This document shows, one piece after another, positions 7,732 through 16,058 of a stretch of DNA of 64,000 nucleotides. The position numbers and the translations under genes are program-made. This DNA comes from Ardenticatena sp. (GTDB lineage Bacteria; Chloroflexota; Anaerolineae; Ardenticatenales; Ardenticatenaceae): the NCBI GenBank assembly GCA_015487975.1, contig WFOS01000046.1, positions 1 to 64,000 of the forward strand, given 5' to 3'. A model generated the notes under the pieces. The model did no database searches and was not told the origin of the DNA. It saw nothing but the letters and a program-made list of their open reading frames with translations. Position 1 is the stretch's first letter. Each line of letters starts with the position of its first letter.

Positions 7732-8872
7732 ATGGGCAAGGTGGCTGGCGTAGCGGTAGTTCTATCCTGAAAGTGCTTCCATGCCCAACGCCCTGACTGT
7801 GTGCCGTAATATGGCCGCCATGTAATTCGACAAGGTGTTGGCTGATGGTCAAGCCGATGCCACTGCCTCCACTCATGCGGGAACGAGATTTATCGACGCG
7901 ATAGAAACGTTCGAAGATATGGGGCAAATGCTCTGCTGGAATGCCAATGCCAGTATCCTGTACTTCGATCTGCACATGTGTTCCCGTTCGATGAAGACGT
8001 ACCCATACCCGCCCCCCGGCTGGTGTGTACTGCAACGCATTGCCGATGATGTTCGTGAACACCTGCATCAGGCGTTGCGGATCGGCACACATTGGTGGCA
8101 AAGAGGGCAGTGGTTCATAGAGCAGTTCGACTTCTTTCGCCTGGAATTGTGGTTCGAGTCGCTCGCATGTTTCGCGAAGAATGGTTTCGATGTGTACTGG
8201 TTGGAATTCGAGGTGAATTTGGCCGGCTTCCGCGCGTGATAACTCGTGCAAATCATGAATCAGGCGCTCCATACGCTGGACTTCGCGCGTCATCAGCGCA
8301 AGCATTTCGGGCGTCAGTGAGAAAACACCATCGCTCAGGCCTTCTAGAATGCTACGGATATTGGTCAGGGGCGTGCGGAGTTCGTGTGAGACATCACCGA
8401 TGAGCATCATGCGGCGTTGTTCTGTGGACTCCAGGGTTTCAGCCATGCGATTGAATGATTGCGCCAATCCCCCCAATTCATCTTCGCTGTAAATAGGAAC
8501 GCGCTGCTCGTAATTCCCCGCCGCAATTTCACGTGTGGCACGCTCGATCGCTTCGATGGGATTGACAATACGACGCGACACAAAGAAGCTAATGCCAATG
8601 GCGACGAACGACGCCACGATTGATGCTACCCTAAGTACTTCCTCGATTGCATCGCGAAAGTCGCGTTGGACGGTAGCAACGATATTGGGGTCCTCGATAC
8701 CTAAACGTGCCTGCATTTGCAGCGCATGCCGTTGAATAGCCACGGGCATGTGCCATTCCGCTACGGTGAGGAGCATGGCGCTGCCGGCAAAAACGATGAG
8801 CAGGTATGAAACCAACAATTTCCAAAACAACCTCTGGCGTAAGGAATTCATATGCTGGCGTAAGGAATTCAT
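7697..8872 (-). CDS. Sensor histidine kinase (HAMP-HisKA-HATPase)
   Basis: A 391-aa membrane kinase. TM1 spans about residues 17-38, a short ~44-residue extracytoplasmic loop with several His/Met follows, then TM2 (84-98) and HAMP to ~155. The phospho-acceptor is His163 in DVSHELRTPL. The catalytic domain has N (NIIGNALQYTP), G1 (DTGIGIP), F (FERFYR) and G2 (GGSGIGLTI) boxes. It overlaps the upstream response-regulator gene by 4 nt (ATGA), so the two form an operon. The first seven codons are a tandem duplication (MNSLRQ twice), giving two candidate start codons at 8872 and 8851. Confidence 0.93.
   Translation of the reverse strand: MNSLRQHMNSLRQRLFWKLLVSYLLIVFAGSAMLLTVAEWHMPVAIQRHALQMQARLGIEDPNIVATVQRDFRDAIEEVLRVASIVASFVAIGISFFVSRRIVNPIEAIERATREIAAGNYEQRVPIYSEDELGGLAQSFNRMAETLESTEQRRMMLIGDVSHELRTPLTNIRSILEGLSDGVFSLTPEMLALMTREVQRMERLIHDLHELSRAEAGQIHLEFQPVHIETILRETCERLEPQFQAKEVELLYEPLPSLPPMCADPQRLMQVFTNIIGNALQYTPAGGRVWVRLHRTGTHVQIEVQDTGIGIPAEHLPHIFERFYRVDKSRSRMSGGSGIGLTISQHLVELHGGHITAHSQGVGHGSTFRIELPLRQPPCPSSQNLQMNFTK
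8834..8872 (-). repeat. Tandem 21-bp duplication at the kinase start codon
   Basis: Two 18-nt identical copies (8834-8851 and 8855-8872) with a 21-bp period duplicate the start ATG and following codons, encoding MNSLRQ twice. Confidence 0.9.
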
Positions 8873-9564
8873 ACGGGTTCATCCTCGAAGCGATACCCGA
8901 CGCCTCGGACGGTGACAATCAGGGTTGGATGCGCGGGGTCATCTTCGATTTTCTTGCGCAGATGTCCGATATGCACATCGACAACACGGTCGTCGCCAAA
9001 GTAATCATAGCCCCAGACGGATTCGATCAACTGGTCGCGTGAAAGGGCGCGCCCATGATGACGTGCAAGTGTATGCAGCACATCGAATTCAAGGGGGGTG
9101 AGATTGACTTCTTTCCCATCCTTCCAGACCTTGCGAGCGGCATGGTCTATCTGCAGGCGGCGAAATCGGAGCGGAATATCACTCGTATTGGCCCCCCGTT
9201 GCCGTCGCAGGACGGCTTTGACGCGTGCCACCAGTTCGCGCGGGCTGAAAGGTTTGGTGACGTAATCATCGGCGCCCATCGTCAGCCCAACGATACGGTC
9301 GGGTTCTTCGGTGCGGGCTGTCAACATGATCACATACACATCCGAAAATGTACGAATTTGCCGCAACACTTCCAATCCATCCAGCCCTGGCAGCATGATG
9401 TCGAGGATGATGAGATCAGGGCGGTAGGCTCGTACCGCTTGCAAGGCTGTGGGACCATCGAAGGCGGTGTGAACAGTAAATCCTTCTCGTTCCAGATAGG
9501 CTTGAATGGTTTGTACGATTGGTTTTTCGTCATCGACCACTAAGATCTTGGCATTCGTCAGCAT
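8869..9564 (-). CDS. OmpR/PhoB-family response regulator
   Basis: A 231-aa regulator with an N-terminal receiver domain: acidic pair in VVDDE, phospho-acceptor Asp55 in LDIMLPG, Thr in LTART and Lys in TKPFSPREL. The C-terminal winged-helix DNA-binding domain has LTPLEFDVL and VDVHIGHLRKKIEDDP. The start at 9564 is chosen for the GGAGG 9 nt upstream, over an in-frame codon at 9594. It leads the regulator-kinase operon. Divergent CTTCA repeats at 9601-9637 are probable binding sites and suggest autoregulation. Confidence 0.93.
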   Translation of the reverse strand: MLTNAKILVVDDEKPIVQTIQAYLEREGFTVHTAFDGPTALQAVRAYRPDLIILDIMLPGLDGLEVLRQIRTFSDVYVIMLTARTEEPDRIVGLTMGADDYVTKPFSPRELVARVKAVLRRQRGANTSDIPLRFRRLQIDHAARKVWKDGKEVNLTPLEFDVLHTLARHHGRALSRDQLIESVWGYDYFGDDRVVDVHIGHLRKKIEDDPAHPTLIVTVRGVGYRFEDEPV

Positions 9565-9600
9565 GGTGAGATGCCTCCAATGTATTGGTATCATACAGAC

Positions 9601-9663
9601 TTTACCAAATCTTCATAAACCGTTTACCGAACCTTCAATTCTCATCGGTACGTTGGGTATGCT
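9601..9663 (+). promoter_or_regulatory. Direct-repeat operator and promoter between the response regulator and the rhodanese operon
   Basis: Two copies of TTTACCnAAnCTTCA at 9601-9615 and 9623-9637 (22-bp period, two helical turns) are followed 20 nt later by TATGCT (9658-9663). On the minus strand a TATGAT -10 (9590-9595) can serve the response regulator. This is the layout of OmpR-class sites. Confidence 0.6.
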
Positions 9664-9696
9664 CTGGCGAAAAACATCGAAGAATAGGAGGAAACG

Positions 9697-10146
9697 ATGC
9701 GTCGCATTTGGACATTGATTTGGGTTGTTTTTGTTTTCGTCGCCCTATCAGCATGCCAATCCGTTCAGCCAGATGCTTCATCGGCTGAGCAGCAAGTTGT
9801 GGTTGGCGATTTGGCATTTCCCAAGAATCGGCAAGGATTTGCTGATATCACGGTGCAAGATTTGGCAACGTTGCTCCAAGAATATCCAGATGTCACGGTT
9901 GTGAATGTTCACATTCCGTATGCTGGAAACATTCCTGGTACAGACCTAACTATACCGTACAATACGATCGGAGCACAAACCGATATGTTGCCTGACAAGG
10001 AAAGCGTCATTGTCTTGTACTGTCGGAGTGGCGCAATGAGCACACAAGCTGCCCAAACCCTGGTCAAATTGGGATACAAGAACGTGCTCGAAGTGGATGG
10101 AGGAATGAATGCCTGGACAGCAGCCGGCTTCTCGCTTGAACAATGA
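9697..10146 (+). CDS. Rhodanese-domain lipoprotein
   Basis: A 149-aa exported protein. The signal peptide ends in the lipobox LSAC (Cys20), so it is predicted to be lipid-anchored outside the membrane. A single rhodanese domain follows, with the active-site loop CRSGAMS (Cys109) and the closing motif LEVDGGMNAW. Rhodaneses carry persulfide sulfur. The domain could handle sulfane sulfur or bind a soft metal. It is the first gene of a three-gene operon (rhodanese, methyltransferase, DUF411) that faces away from the two-component system. An AGGAGG lies just upstream of the start. Confidence 0.88.
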   Translation: MRRIWTLIWVVFVFVALSACQSVQPDASSAEQQVVVGDLAFPKNRQGFADITVQDLATLLQEYPDVTVVNVHIPYAGNIPGTDLTIPYNTIGAQTDMLPDKESVIVLYCRSGAMSTQAAQTLVKLGYKNVLEVDGGMNAWTAAGFSLEQ

Positions 10147-10786
10147 AGCGCAATCGTTGGAACGAGACCGCGCGACCGCTCTCACCCGTGCGAGGTATGA
10201 TCGCCTTGCACGGATCTATGACCTGATGGAAGGTGTTGCCGAGCGGCGATATCATCGTTGGCGGGATGAGCTATGGCAGCAGGTAGAAGGGCCCGATGTG
10301 CTTGAAATCGGCGTCGGCACGGGGAAAAATATGCCCTATTACCCGCCTCAGGTACGTGTTCATGCCATCGACCTTTCTCCTGCTATGCTCGAACGTGCGC
10401 GCCGGCGAGCGGCAGCGTTGCAGGTGCCTGTCGACCTACGCCTGGCTGATGCGCAACATTTGCCGTTCGATGCGAATATGTTCGATGATGTCGTCGCGAC
10501 ATTCGTGTTTTGCTCGGTGCCAGACCCAGTTCTGGGGTTGCGTGAAGCATTGCGGGTGGCGAAACCAGGCGGGCGATTGCATTTGCTCGAGCATGTCCGT
10601 GCCGAAACCCCACTTTTGGGAACGCTCATGGATGGGCTGAACCCGTTGGTGGTGCGTCTGGTGGGGGCGAATATCAATCGCCGTACAGTCGAGAATGTGC
10701 GTAAAGCCGGTTGGGACATTCGTTCCGTTCATGATTTGGATCGGTTGGGCATTTTCAAGCATATCGTGGCAACGAAAAGGAGTTGA
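10109..10786 (+). CDS. Class I SAM-dependent methyltransferase (UbiE/Methyltransf_11-like)
   Basis: A 225-aa cytoplasmic methyltransferase. Motif I is VLEIGVGTGKN, motif II is an acidic end of the next strand (HAIDLSPAML), and the post-motif has ADAQHLPF. The C-terminal part (LLEHVRAETP) resembles phosphatidylethanolamine/quinone-type methyltransferases. The substrate is unknown. The first ATG overlaps the preceding gene by 38 nt. A TTG at 10136 is an alternative start, and the true one is uncertain. It sits between the rhodanese and DUF411 lipoproteins in the same operon. Confidence 0.85.
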   Translation: MPGQQPASRLNNEAQSLERDRATALTRARYDRLARIYDLMEGVAERRYHRWRDELWQQVEGPDVLEIGVGTGKNMPYYPPQVRVHAIDLSPAMLERARRRAAALQVPVDLRLADAQHLPFDANMFDDVVATFVFCSVPDPVLGLREALRVAKPGGRLHLLEHVRAETPLLGTLMDGLNPLVVRLVGANINRRTVENVRKAGWDIRSVHDLDRLGIFKHIVATKRS

Positions 10787-10788
10787 CG

Positions 10789-11280
10789 GTGAAACGGTAC
10801 GTTCCACTGCTCATTCTTTTGATAATCGTTCTAGCAGCGTGCAGTGCCAATTCTTCCACCAATACCGACAATGTCGAGAAGAGGAACAAGCAGGTGGACG
10901 CACCTGTGATGGTTGTGTACAAATCGCCTACATGTGGATGTTGTGAAGCATGGGTAGAAGCGATGCAGGCACATGGATATGATGTCGAGGTCAAGAATGT
11001 GAACGATTTGCAAGGTGTGAAAGCACATTACAAGGTGCCATATGAGGTGCAGGCTTGCCATACCGCCGTCATCGGTGGGTATGTGGTGGAAGGGCATGTT
11101 CCGCCAGAACAGGTCGATGCGCTGTTGGCGGAACGCCCCGACGGCATTGTGGGTATTGCCACACCGGGCATGCCTATCGGATCGGTTGGGATGGAAACGC
11201 CGGGGCAATCACCGCAGCCCTATTCGGTGGTCTCGTTCGATGAAACAGGAGTGCTGAACGTTTTGGCAACCTACCCCTGA
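10789..11280 (+). CDS. DUF411 (CopG-like) metal-binding lipoprotein
   Basis: A 163-aa lipoprotein with lipobox LAAC (Cys18). The DUF411 domain has a thioredoxin-like CxCC motif, SPTCGCCEAW (Cys49/51/52), followed by the conserved QACHTAVIGGYVVEGHVP (Cys and two His). DUF411 proteins are found with copper- and silver-resistance genes, so extracytoplasmic Cu binding is the best family-based inference. The GTG at 10789 is chosen as start because AGGAG lies 6 nt upstream. An in-frame TTG at 10783 is too close to that site. It ends the operon before a clear terminator. Confidence 0.87.
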   Translation: MKRYVPLLILLIIVLAACSANSSTNTDNVEKRNKQVDAPVMVVYKSPTCGCCEAWVEAMQAHGYDVEVKNVNDLQGVKAHYKVPYEVQACHTAVIGGYVVEGHVPPEQVDALLAERPDGIVGIATPGMPIGSVGMETPGQSPQPYSVVSFDETGVLNVLATYP

Positions 11281-11307
11281 ACAAACACGCTTTTCATGCA
11301 GAAGACG

Positions 11308-11334
11308 AACGGCGGTCCGATGACCGCCGTTTTG
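11308..11334 (+). terminator. Terminator of the rhodanese-DUF411 operon
   Basis: Stem AACGGCGGT / ACCGCCGTT with a 6-nt loop, running into TTTG, 28 nt after the DUF411 stop. Confidence 0.75.
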
Positions 11335-11402
11335 CATTGTCGAACCGCTTTCATACCATTCGCCCTACCTGTGCATCAATCCAGTGAAACGAGGACAAGC
11401 CC

Positions 11403-12314
11403 ATGCAGCCGACACTCCGACGAACATGGCTGGGCGCCCTGTGCGTCCTCAGTGCCGCCTTGTTTTGGGGCACCTTGGGCCCCATCATGCACATTTTGCA
11501 ACGCGATACAGCCCTCACGGCGCTTGACATTAGTTTTTTGCGGGCACTCATGGGGGGCCTCACACTCTTGGCCATGGCATGGCTCTGGCGCCCAGTCTGG
11601 TTGGTCGTCGCCCGTCGTGATATTCCTTTCTTCGCTGCATATGGGTTTCTGAGTGTTGCGGCCTTCTTCGTGTTGTATGCCATGTCTGTTTACATCAACC
11701 CAGTGCCGGTGGCCGTGGTCTTGCTCTATACAGCGCCTGCGTTCGTGGCCGTGGCCTCGTGGCGGTTGTTCGGTGAACCGATGAGCCGCGCCAAAGGTGC
11801 CGCGCTGGCGCTGGTGCTGGTGGGATCTGCTCTGGTGGCGGGCGTCTGGTCTACGACGGCGCGTCATGTTACGCCATTGGGCTTGCTGATCGGTTTGGGG
11901 AGCGCGATCACATATGCCACGTTGGGATTGTTCGGGCGTGTGGCCTTACGCCGCTACGAAGCCACCACCGCCATGATGTATGCGTTCCTCTTTGGCGCAT
12001 TCTTCCTCGCACCAATTGTGGCCCGCGACGTTGCCGACATGCTGGCGGCATTTCGTACACACGGAGCGCTCATCCTCATCATGGGGCTTGTGCCAACGGC
12101 CGCCAGTTATGTGCTCTACACGGTGGGGCTCAAATGGCTTTTGCCTGGGCAGGCAAGCATTCTGGCGACGATCGAGCCTGTGGTGGGGACAGTGCTAGCG
12201 TGGAGCTGGCTTGGGCAACGCATCGATGCGTTGCAAATTCTTGGTGGGGCCTGCATTTTGGGAAGTGTGCTGCTCTTGCAACGTGATATCGAGACGGTGC
12301 AAGAGGCCACATGA
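11403..12314 (+). CDS. EamA (DMT) family transporter
   Basis: A 303-aa inner-membrane protein with ten predicted helices in two EamA repeats, each about 140 residues (first from LGALCVLSAALFWGT, second from LGLLIGLGSAITYATLG). The DMT superfamily exports small metabolites such as amino acids or nucleosides. The substrate is not predictable here. The second repeat ends with the conserved EPVVGTVLAWSWLGQ. It is a single gene between the DUF411 terminator and a convergent glycoside-hydrolase-like gene. Confidence 0.88.
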   Translation: MQPTLRRTWLGALCVLSAALFWGTLGPIMHILQRDTALTALDISFLRALMGGLTLLAMAWLWRPVWLVVARRDIPFFAAYGFLSVAAFFVLYAMSVYINPVPVAVVLLYTAPAFVAVASWRLFGEPMSRAKGAALALVLVGSALVAGVWSTTARHVTPLGLLIGLGSAITYATLGLFGRVALRRYEATTAMMYAFLFGAFFLAPIVARDVADMLAAFRTHGALILIMGLVPTAASYVLYTVGLKWLLPGQASILATIEPVVGTVLAWSWLGQRIDALQILGGACILGSVLLLQRDIETVQEAT

Positions 12315-12360
12315 GCCTCACACAAGCCCCACCCTCACCAGATGCTTTTTGAGGCTGGTG

Positions 12361-13848
12361 CTACGGTTGTTGGCGTTCTAGCCACCCGAACAGGTTGTCG
12401 TACTGCCCAGAGGCACGCCAGAACACCCATCCAATCGCGCCTGCATCCACCGCACCGTCGATCTGCGCTTGGAGCATGGGGCCATCGTAGGCGTATTGCC
12501 CCCACGGATACGCTTGCAGCCAGGGGCGAACGGGCACGAAACTGCGTGCCACCGCCTGGCTGGTGGCACGATACAGCACATCGTAGGGCTGGCCTGTGGG
12601 ATTTTCTACCCCCATGTTGCCGGGAGCATAGGTGGAAGGGTAGGTCATTGGGCAGAAAATATCCAGCCAGCGCGTCATTTCTTCTACAATCTGGCCAATG
12701 TTCATGTCGTGTGTGGGGGGGACGGCGGGCACCAGCCCAAACACATCGCCGCTGAGCAGGGCGGGCGTCGGATCGACAGCGCGTTTGACAATCGCCAGGA
12801 AAGTGCGAATGGCATGAACACGGTGTTGCTGGTCGATCTCGCGCCCCCACGCAATCTCGCCCAGATTGCCATCGGTTGGAAAGCGAATGTAATCCAGGTT
12901 GATTTCGTCGAACCCCATGTCCGCCAATTCGCGTGCCAGTGTAGCCGTGTAGGTCCAGTTTTCGGGGCGTGCGGGGTCAACCCAGCCCAGTCCCTCGCGG
13001 TCGATCCAGACACTTCCATCGGCGCGGCGCACCGCTAGCTGGGGGAAGGCGTGGGCGCGTAAATCATCCTTGAAGACTACGACACGCGCCACGGTGTAGA
13101 AGCCGCGTGCTTTCATCAGTTGCAGGGCTTCTTCCAAGGGCACTGTCGGATACCCTTCGACCATCGAAGCGGCTGCGTCGGGGTGTTGGCTCTTCCAGGC
13201 CAGCCATGCGCGGTCGCCCTTGGCATCCAGCACGATGGTGTTGATGCCAAGCGCCTTGGCGCGGTCGAGTAGGTCGATCAGTCGTTCGCGTGAGCCACCC
13301 AGAAAGTTGTACGAAACGTAAATCCCGCGTGCAAAAAATGGTTCCAGCGCCACTGTGCCGTCAGGCCAATCATCCAGCACGATGCGCTTGTGTCCCCCAT
13401 GCTTGACGATGAAGGGGGGGTGTGCCTCTTTTGGCAGGCGCACGTTCCCGTTTCGGTCGCTGTAGGCGACGAACCGTCCATCTGTGACCACAGCCCGCGA
13501 AAGTGGTTGCCCGCTTATGCGATCCACGATTTGCATGCTGCGTGCGGCGGGGCGTAAGCGCACGTCCCCCGACGACAGCTCATCGACCGAGACCGCGCGG
13601 GGCACGTATCCGGCCGCCAGCACAAGCGCGCGTTGGCTGAAAAGCGGCAAACGCACTTCGCCAGCGTCGCTCATCACCAGCGCAGGGCCATGCCACACAG
13701 CCGCGTGAAGGGGGACGCCTGTTTCTGCATCGCGAACGGAAAACACAACTTGCTGCGCGAAAAGGCGCGGGGCATCATCTGCGTACAGAGCGCTCGTTTG
13801 CATGAACAAAAAGACGACCAGCCAGACCACAACCCGACGCATTGCCAT
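12361..13848 (-). CDS. Secreted GHL13/DUF4015 putative glycoside hydrolase
   Basis: A 495-aa exported protein with a signal peptide (VVVWLVVFLFMQTSALYA). Residues ~30-150 look like carboxypeptidase-regulatory beta-sandwich modules. From about residue 170 comes a TIM-barrel DUF4015 domain, with GIYVSYNFLGG, INTIVLDAKGDRAWL, the hallmark NLDYIRFP and FCPMTYPSTYAPG. The Asp of LDYIRFP is a likely catalytic or metal residue. Family members are thought to cleave surface polysaccharide, but the substrate is untested. The start at 13848 is supported by AGAGGA 6 nt upstream. It may process glycans made by the nearby clusters. Confidence 0.85.
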   Translation of the reverse strand: MAMRRVVVWLVVFLFMQTSALYADDAPRLFAQQVVFSVRDAETGVPLHAAVWHGPALVMSDAGEVRLPLFSQRALVLAAGYVPRAVSVDELSSGDVRLRPAARSMQIVDRISGQPLSRAVVTDGRFVAYSDRNGNVRLPKEAHPPFIVKHGGHKRIVLDDWPDGTVALEPFFARGIYVSYNFLGGSRERLIDLLDRAKALGINTIVLDAKGDRAWLAWKSQHPDAAASMVEGYPTVPLEEALQLMKARGFYTVARVVVFKDDLRAHAFPQLAVRRADGSVWIDREGLGWVDPARPENWTYTATLARELADMGFDEINLDYIRFPTDGNLGEIAWGREIDQQHRVHAIRTFLAIVKRAVDPTPALLSGDVFGLVPAVPPTHDMNIGQIVEEMTRWLDIFCPMTYPSTYAPGNMGVENPTGQPYDVLYRATSQAVARSFVPVRPWLQAYPWGQYAYDGPMLQAQIDGAVDAGAIGWVFWRASGQYDNLFGWLERQQP

Positions 13849-13928
13849 CTCGTTCCTCTCCCGTTTGGTTCGATAGCGTGCGGGCGGTACTATAGCCGCG
13901 CCTGTTCTGCCGACAAACTGCTTCCATG

Positions 13929-13955
13929 CAAAACGGGGCGGCATCACGCCGCCCC
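13929..13955 (-). terminator. Terminator of the fur-P1B ATPase operon
   Basis: Eight-bp stem GGGGCGGC / GCCGCCCC with a 5-nt loop, followed by GTTTTG on the minus strand, 21 nt past the ATPase stop. Confidence 0.75.
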
Positions 13956-13976
13956 ATGAAGCTCCCCGCCTTGGGG

Positions 13977-16058
13977 TTATGCGGTGGTGGTTGCGGCTTC
14001 GAGAATTTTTTCGCGTGGTGTGCGCAACAATCGCAACCCGTTGGCAACCACAATCAACGTGCTCCCTTCGTGCCCCACCACGCCGAGCGGGAGTGGCAGG
14101 TTCACAATGAAAACGGACGCCACCAGCACGACAATCACGGCCAGGCTGAACGCGATATTCTGCCAGACGATACGGCGGGCACGCCTTGCCAGGCCGACCA
14201 AATAGGGGATTTTGGTCAGGTCATCGCTCATCAGCACCACGTCGGCGGTTTCCAGTGCCACGTCGGTGCCAGCCGCGCCCATGGCAATCCCCAGGTGGCT
14301 GACTGCCATGGCAGGGGCATCGTTGACGCCGTCTCCCACCATGGCGACGTGGCTTTCCTGCGCCAGGCGCTCGACCAGCGCCACTTTGTCTTGCGGCAGC
14401 AGTTCGGCGTACACTTCCACAATACCCACTTCGCGGGCGACGGCTTTGGCCACTCGCCGCGAATCGCCCGTAAGCATCACAATCCGCTTGACGCCTATTG
14501 CACGCAACATCTCGATAGTGGCGCGGGCATCTTCGCGGATTGTATCCGCGAGGGCAATCAACCCCACAGGGTGTCCATCCACGCTCACATAGACAACGGT
14601 GTTGCCCTCTTGTTCCAGACGATGGGCTTCCAGTTGCAAGGGCATGGGCCACAGTTCACCCGCTTCGTCAGCCATCTTGCGGTTGCCAATGCGGACTTCC
14701 TGCCCCTCGATGCGTGCCACAAGCCCCTTCCCGACCACGGCTTGTGCATCTTCGGGGTCGGCGAGTGGTAGGCCTGCCTCTTGCGCGGCGGCGACAATCG
14801 CCTCACCCAGAGGATGCTCGGAATAACGCTCCGCGCTGGCAGCGAGCCGCAACACCTCTTCGCGCGAAAGTGCCAGGGGAGCATCCACCCCCTTGGGTTG
14901 CAGTTGTGCCAGCAACGCGCTGTCGAACCAGGCTTCGCCCAGCACTTCAGTAGCGGGAACGATCGCTGTCACTTTGGGGCGGCCATAGGTCAGCGTGCCC
15001 GTTTTGTCGAACGCAATGGCGTCGATCGTGGCGGCCTGTTCCAGGTACGCACCACCTTTGAATAAAATCCCGTTACGAGCAGCATTCGCGATGGCAGAGA
15101 GGATAGACGCAGGTGTGCTAATCACCAGCGCACAAGGCGAGGCCACCACCAGGAACGTCATCGCGCGGTAGAACGTCGTATCGAACGGATGCCCCAGGAT
15201 GAAGGTGGGCACCACAATCAGGGCAATGGCTGTCAGCACCACCCCTGTGGCATAACGCGGCTCGAACTCTTCTAGAAAGCGTTGCGTGGGCGCTTTGCGG
15301 GCCTGCGCCTGTTCGACCATCTGGATGATTTTGGCCAGCGTCGTATCTTCCGCCAGGCGCGTCACGCGGATTTCCAGCACACCACCCCCGTTGAGCGTGC
15401 CGGCAAACACCTCGTCCCCCACTTCTTTGGTGACGGGGATGCTTTCGCCTGTGATGGGTGACTGATCGACCGCTGAACTCCCTTCGACGACCACACCGTC
15501 GATCGGAATGCGCTCACCTGGTTTGACGATGACGATGTCGCCAATGCGCAACTGTTCGATGGGCACCATCTCCTCGCGCCCATCGGGGTGGCGCACCAAT
15601 GCTTCGGCGGGACGCAAGTCCATGAGCGCCCGAATTGCCTTGCGGCTGCGCTCGAGGGCATAGCTTTGCAGCGTGTTGCTCAGCGAGAAGAGAAAGAGCA
15701 ACGTTGCCCCTTCGGCCCATTCACCAATCGAGGCGGCACCCACTGCCGCCAACACCATCAGGAAGTCCACGTTGAGTTCCAAACGGCGCAGCGCTTTCAA
15801 GCCTTCGATGGTGCCAAAAAAGCCCCCGCTGATGTAGGCGATGATGTAGAGCACGAGCTGCGGCGTGCCGCTCACGAGCCCCATTCGACCGCCCAGCCAT
15901 GCTGTCGCCAGCGACACGGTGCAGATGGCGGTCAGCACCACTTCCAACTGATTGACCCCCTCTTGGGGCTCTTCTTCAGCCTGTGCTGGTGGGTGTGGAG
16001 AGGGTGTTTCGGGTTTGGGTGTTTGGTCTTGACGTTCTTCAAGCATCGTGGTGGTCAT
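13977..16058 (-). CDS. P1B-4 type heavy-metal-exporting ATPase
   Basis: A 693-aa ion pump. Key motifs are TGES (~205), the metal-site SPC in transmembrane helix 6 (~306), the phosphorylation motif DKTGTLT (~350), SEHPLGEAI, GDGVNDAP (~574), and HEGST in the last helices (~661). SPC together with HEGS/GT and the lack of an N-terminal CxxC domain mark subgroup P1B-4. Its members export Fe2+, Co2+ or Zn2+ (PfeT, CtpD, CoaT). The start at 16058 has AGGAGG 5 nt upstream and overlaps the Fur-family gene by 20 nt. Cotranscription with a PerR-like regulator favours Fe2+ efflux during peroxide or iron stress. Confidence 0.92.
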   Translation of the reverse strand: MTTTMLEERQDQTPKPETPSPHPPAQAEEEPQEGVNQLEVVLTAICTVSLATAWLGGRMGLVSGTPQLVLYIIAYISGGFFGTIEGLKALRRLELNVDFLMVLAAVGAASIGEWAEGATLLFLFSLSNTLQSYALERSRKAIRALMDLRPAEALVRHPDGREEMVPIEQLRIGDIVIVKPGERIPIDGVVVEGSSAVDQSPITGESIPVTKEVGDEVFAGTLNGGGVLEIRVTRLAEDTTLAKIIQMVEQAQARKAPTQRFLEEFEPRYATGVVLTAIALIVVPTFILGHPFDTTFYRAMTFLVVASPCALVISTPASILSAIANAARNGILFKGGAYLEQAATIDAIAFDKTGTLTYGRPKVTAIVPATEVLGEAWFDSALLAQLQPKGVDAPLALSREEVLRLAASAERYSEHPLGEAIVAAAQEAGLPLADPEDAQAVVGKGLVARIEGQEVRIGNRKMADEAGELWPMPLQLEAHRLEQEGNTVVYVSVDGHPVGLIALADTIREDARATIEMLRAIGVKRIVMLTGDSRRVAKAVAREVGIVEVYAELLPQDKVALVERLAQESHVAMVGDGVNDAPAMAVSHLGIAMGAAGTDVALETADVVLMSDDLTKIPYLVGLARRARRIVWQNIAFSLAVIVVLVASVFIVNLPLPLGVVGHEGSTLIVVANGLRLLRTPREKILEAATTTA

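Noticed and set aside
12314-12356. AGCCTCA ... TGAGGCT inverted repeat between the EamA and GHL13 genes
   Set aside because: The 29-nt loop and 7-bp stem make it a weak terminator candidate. No firm call.
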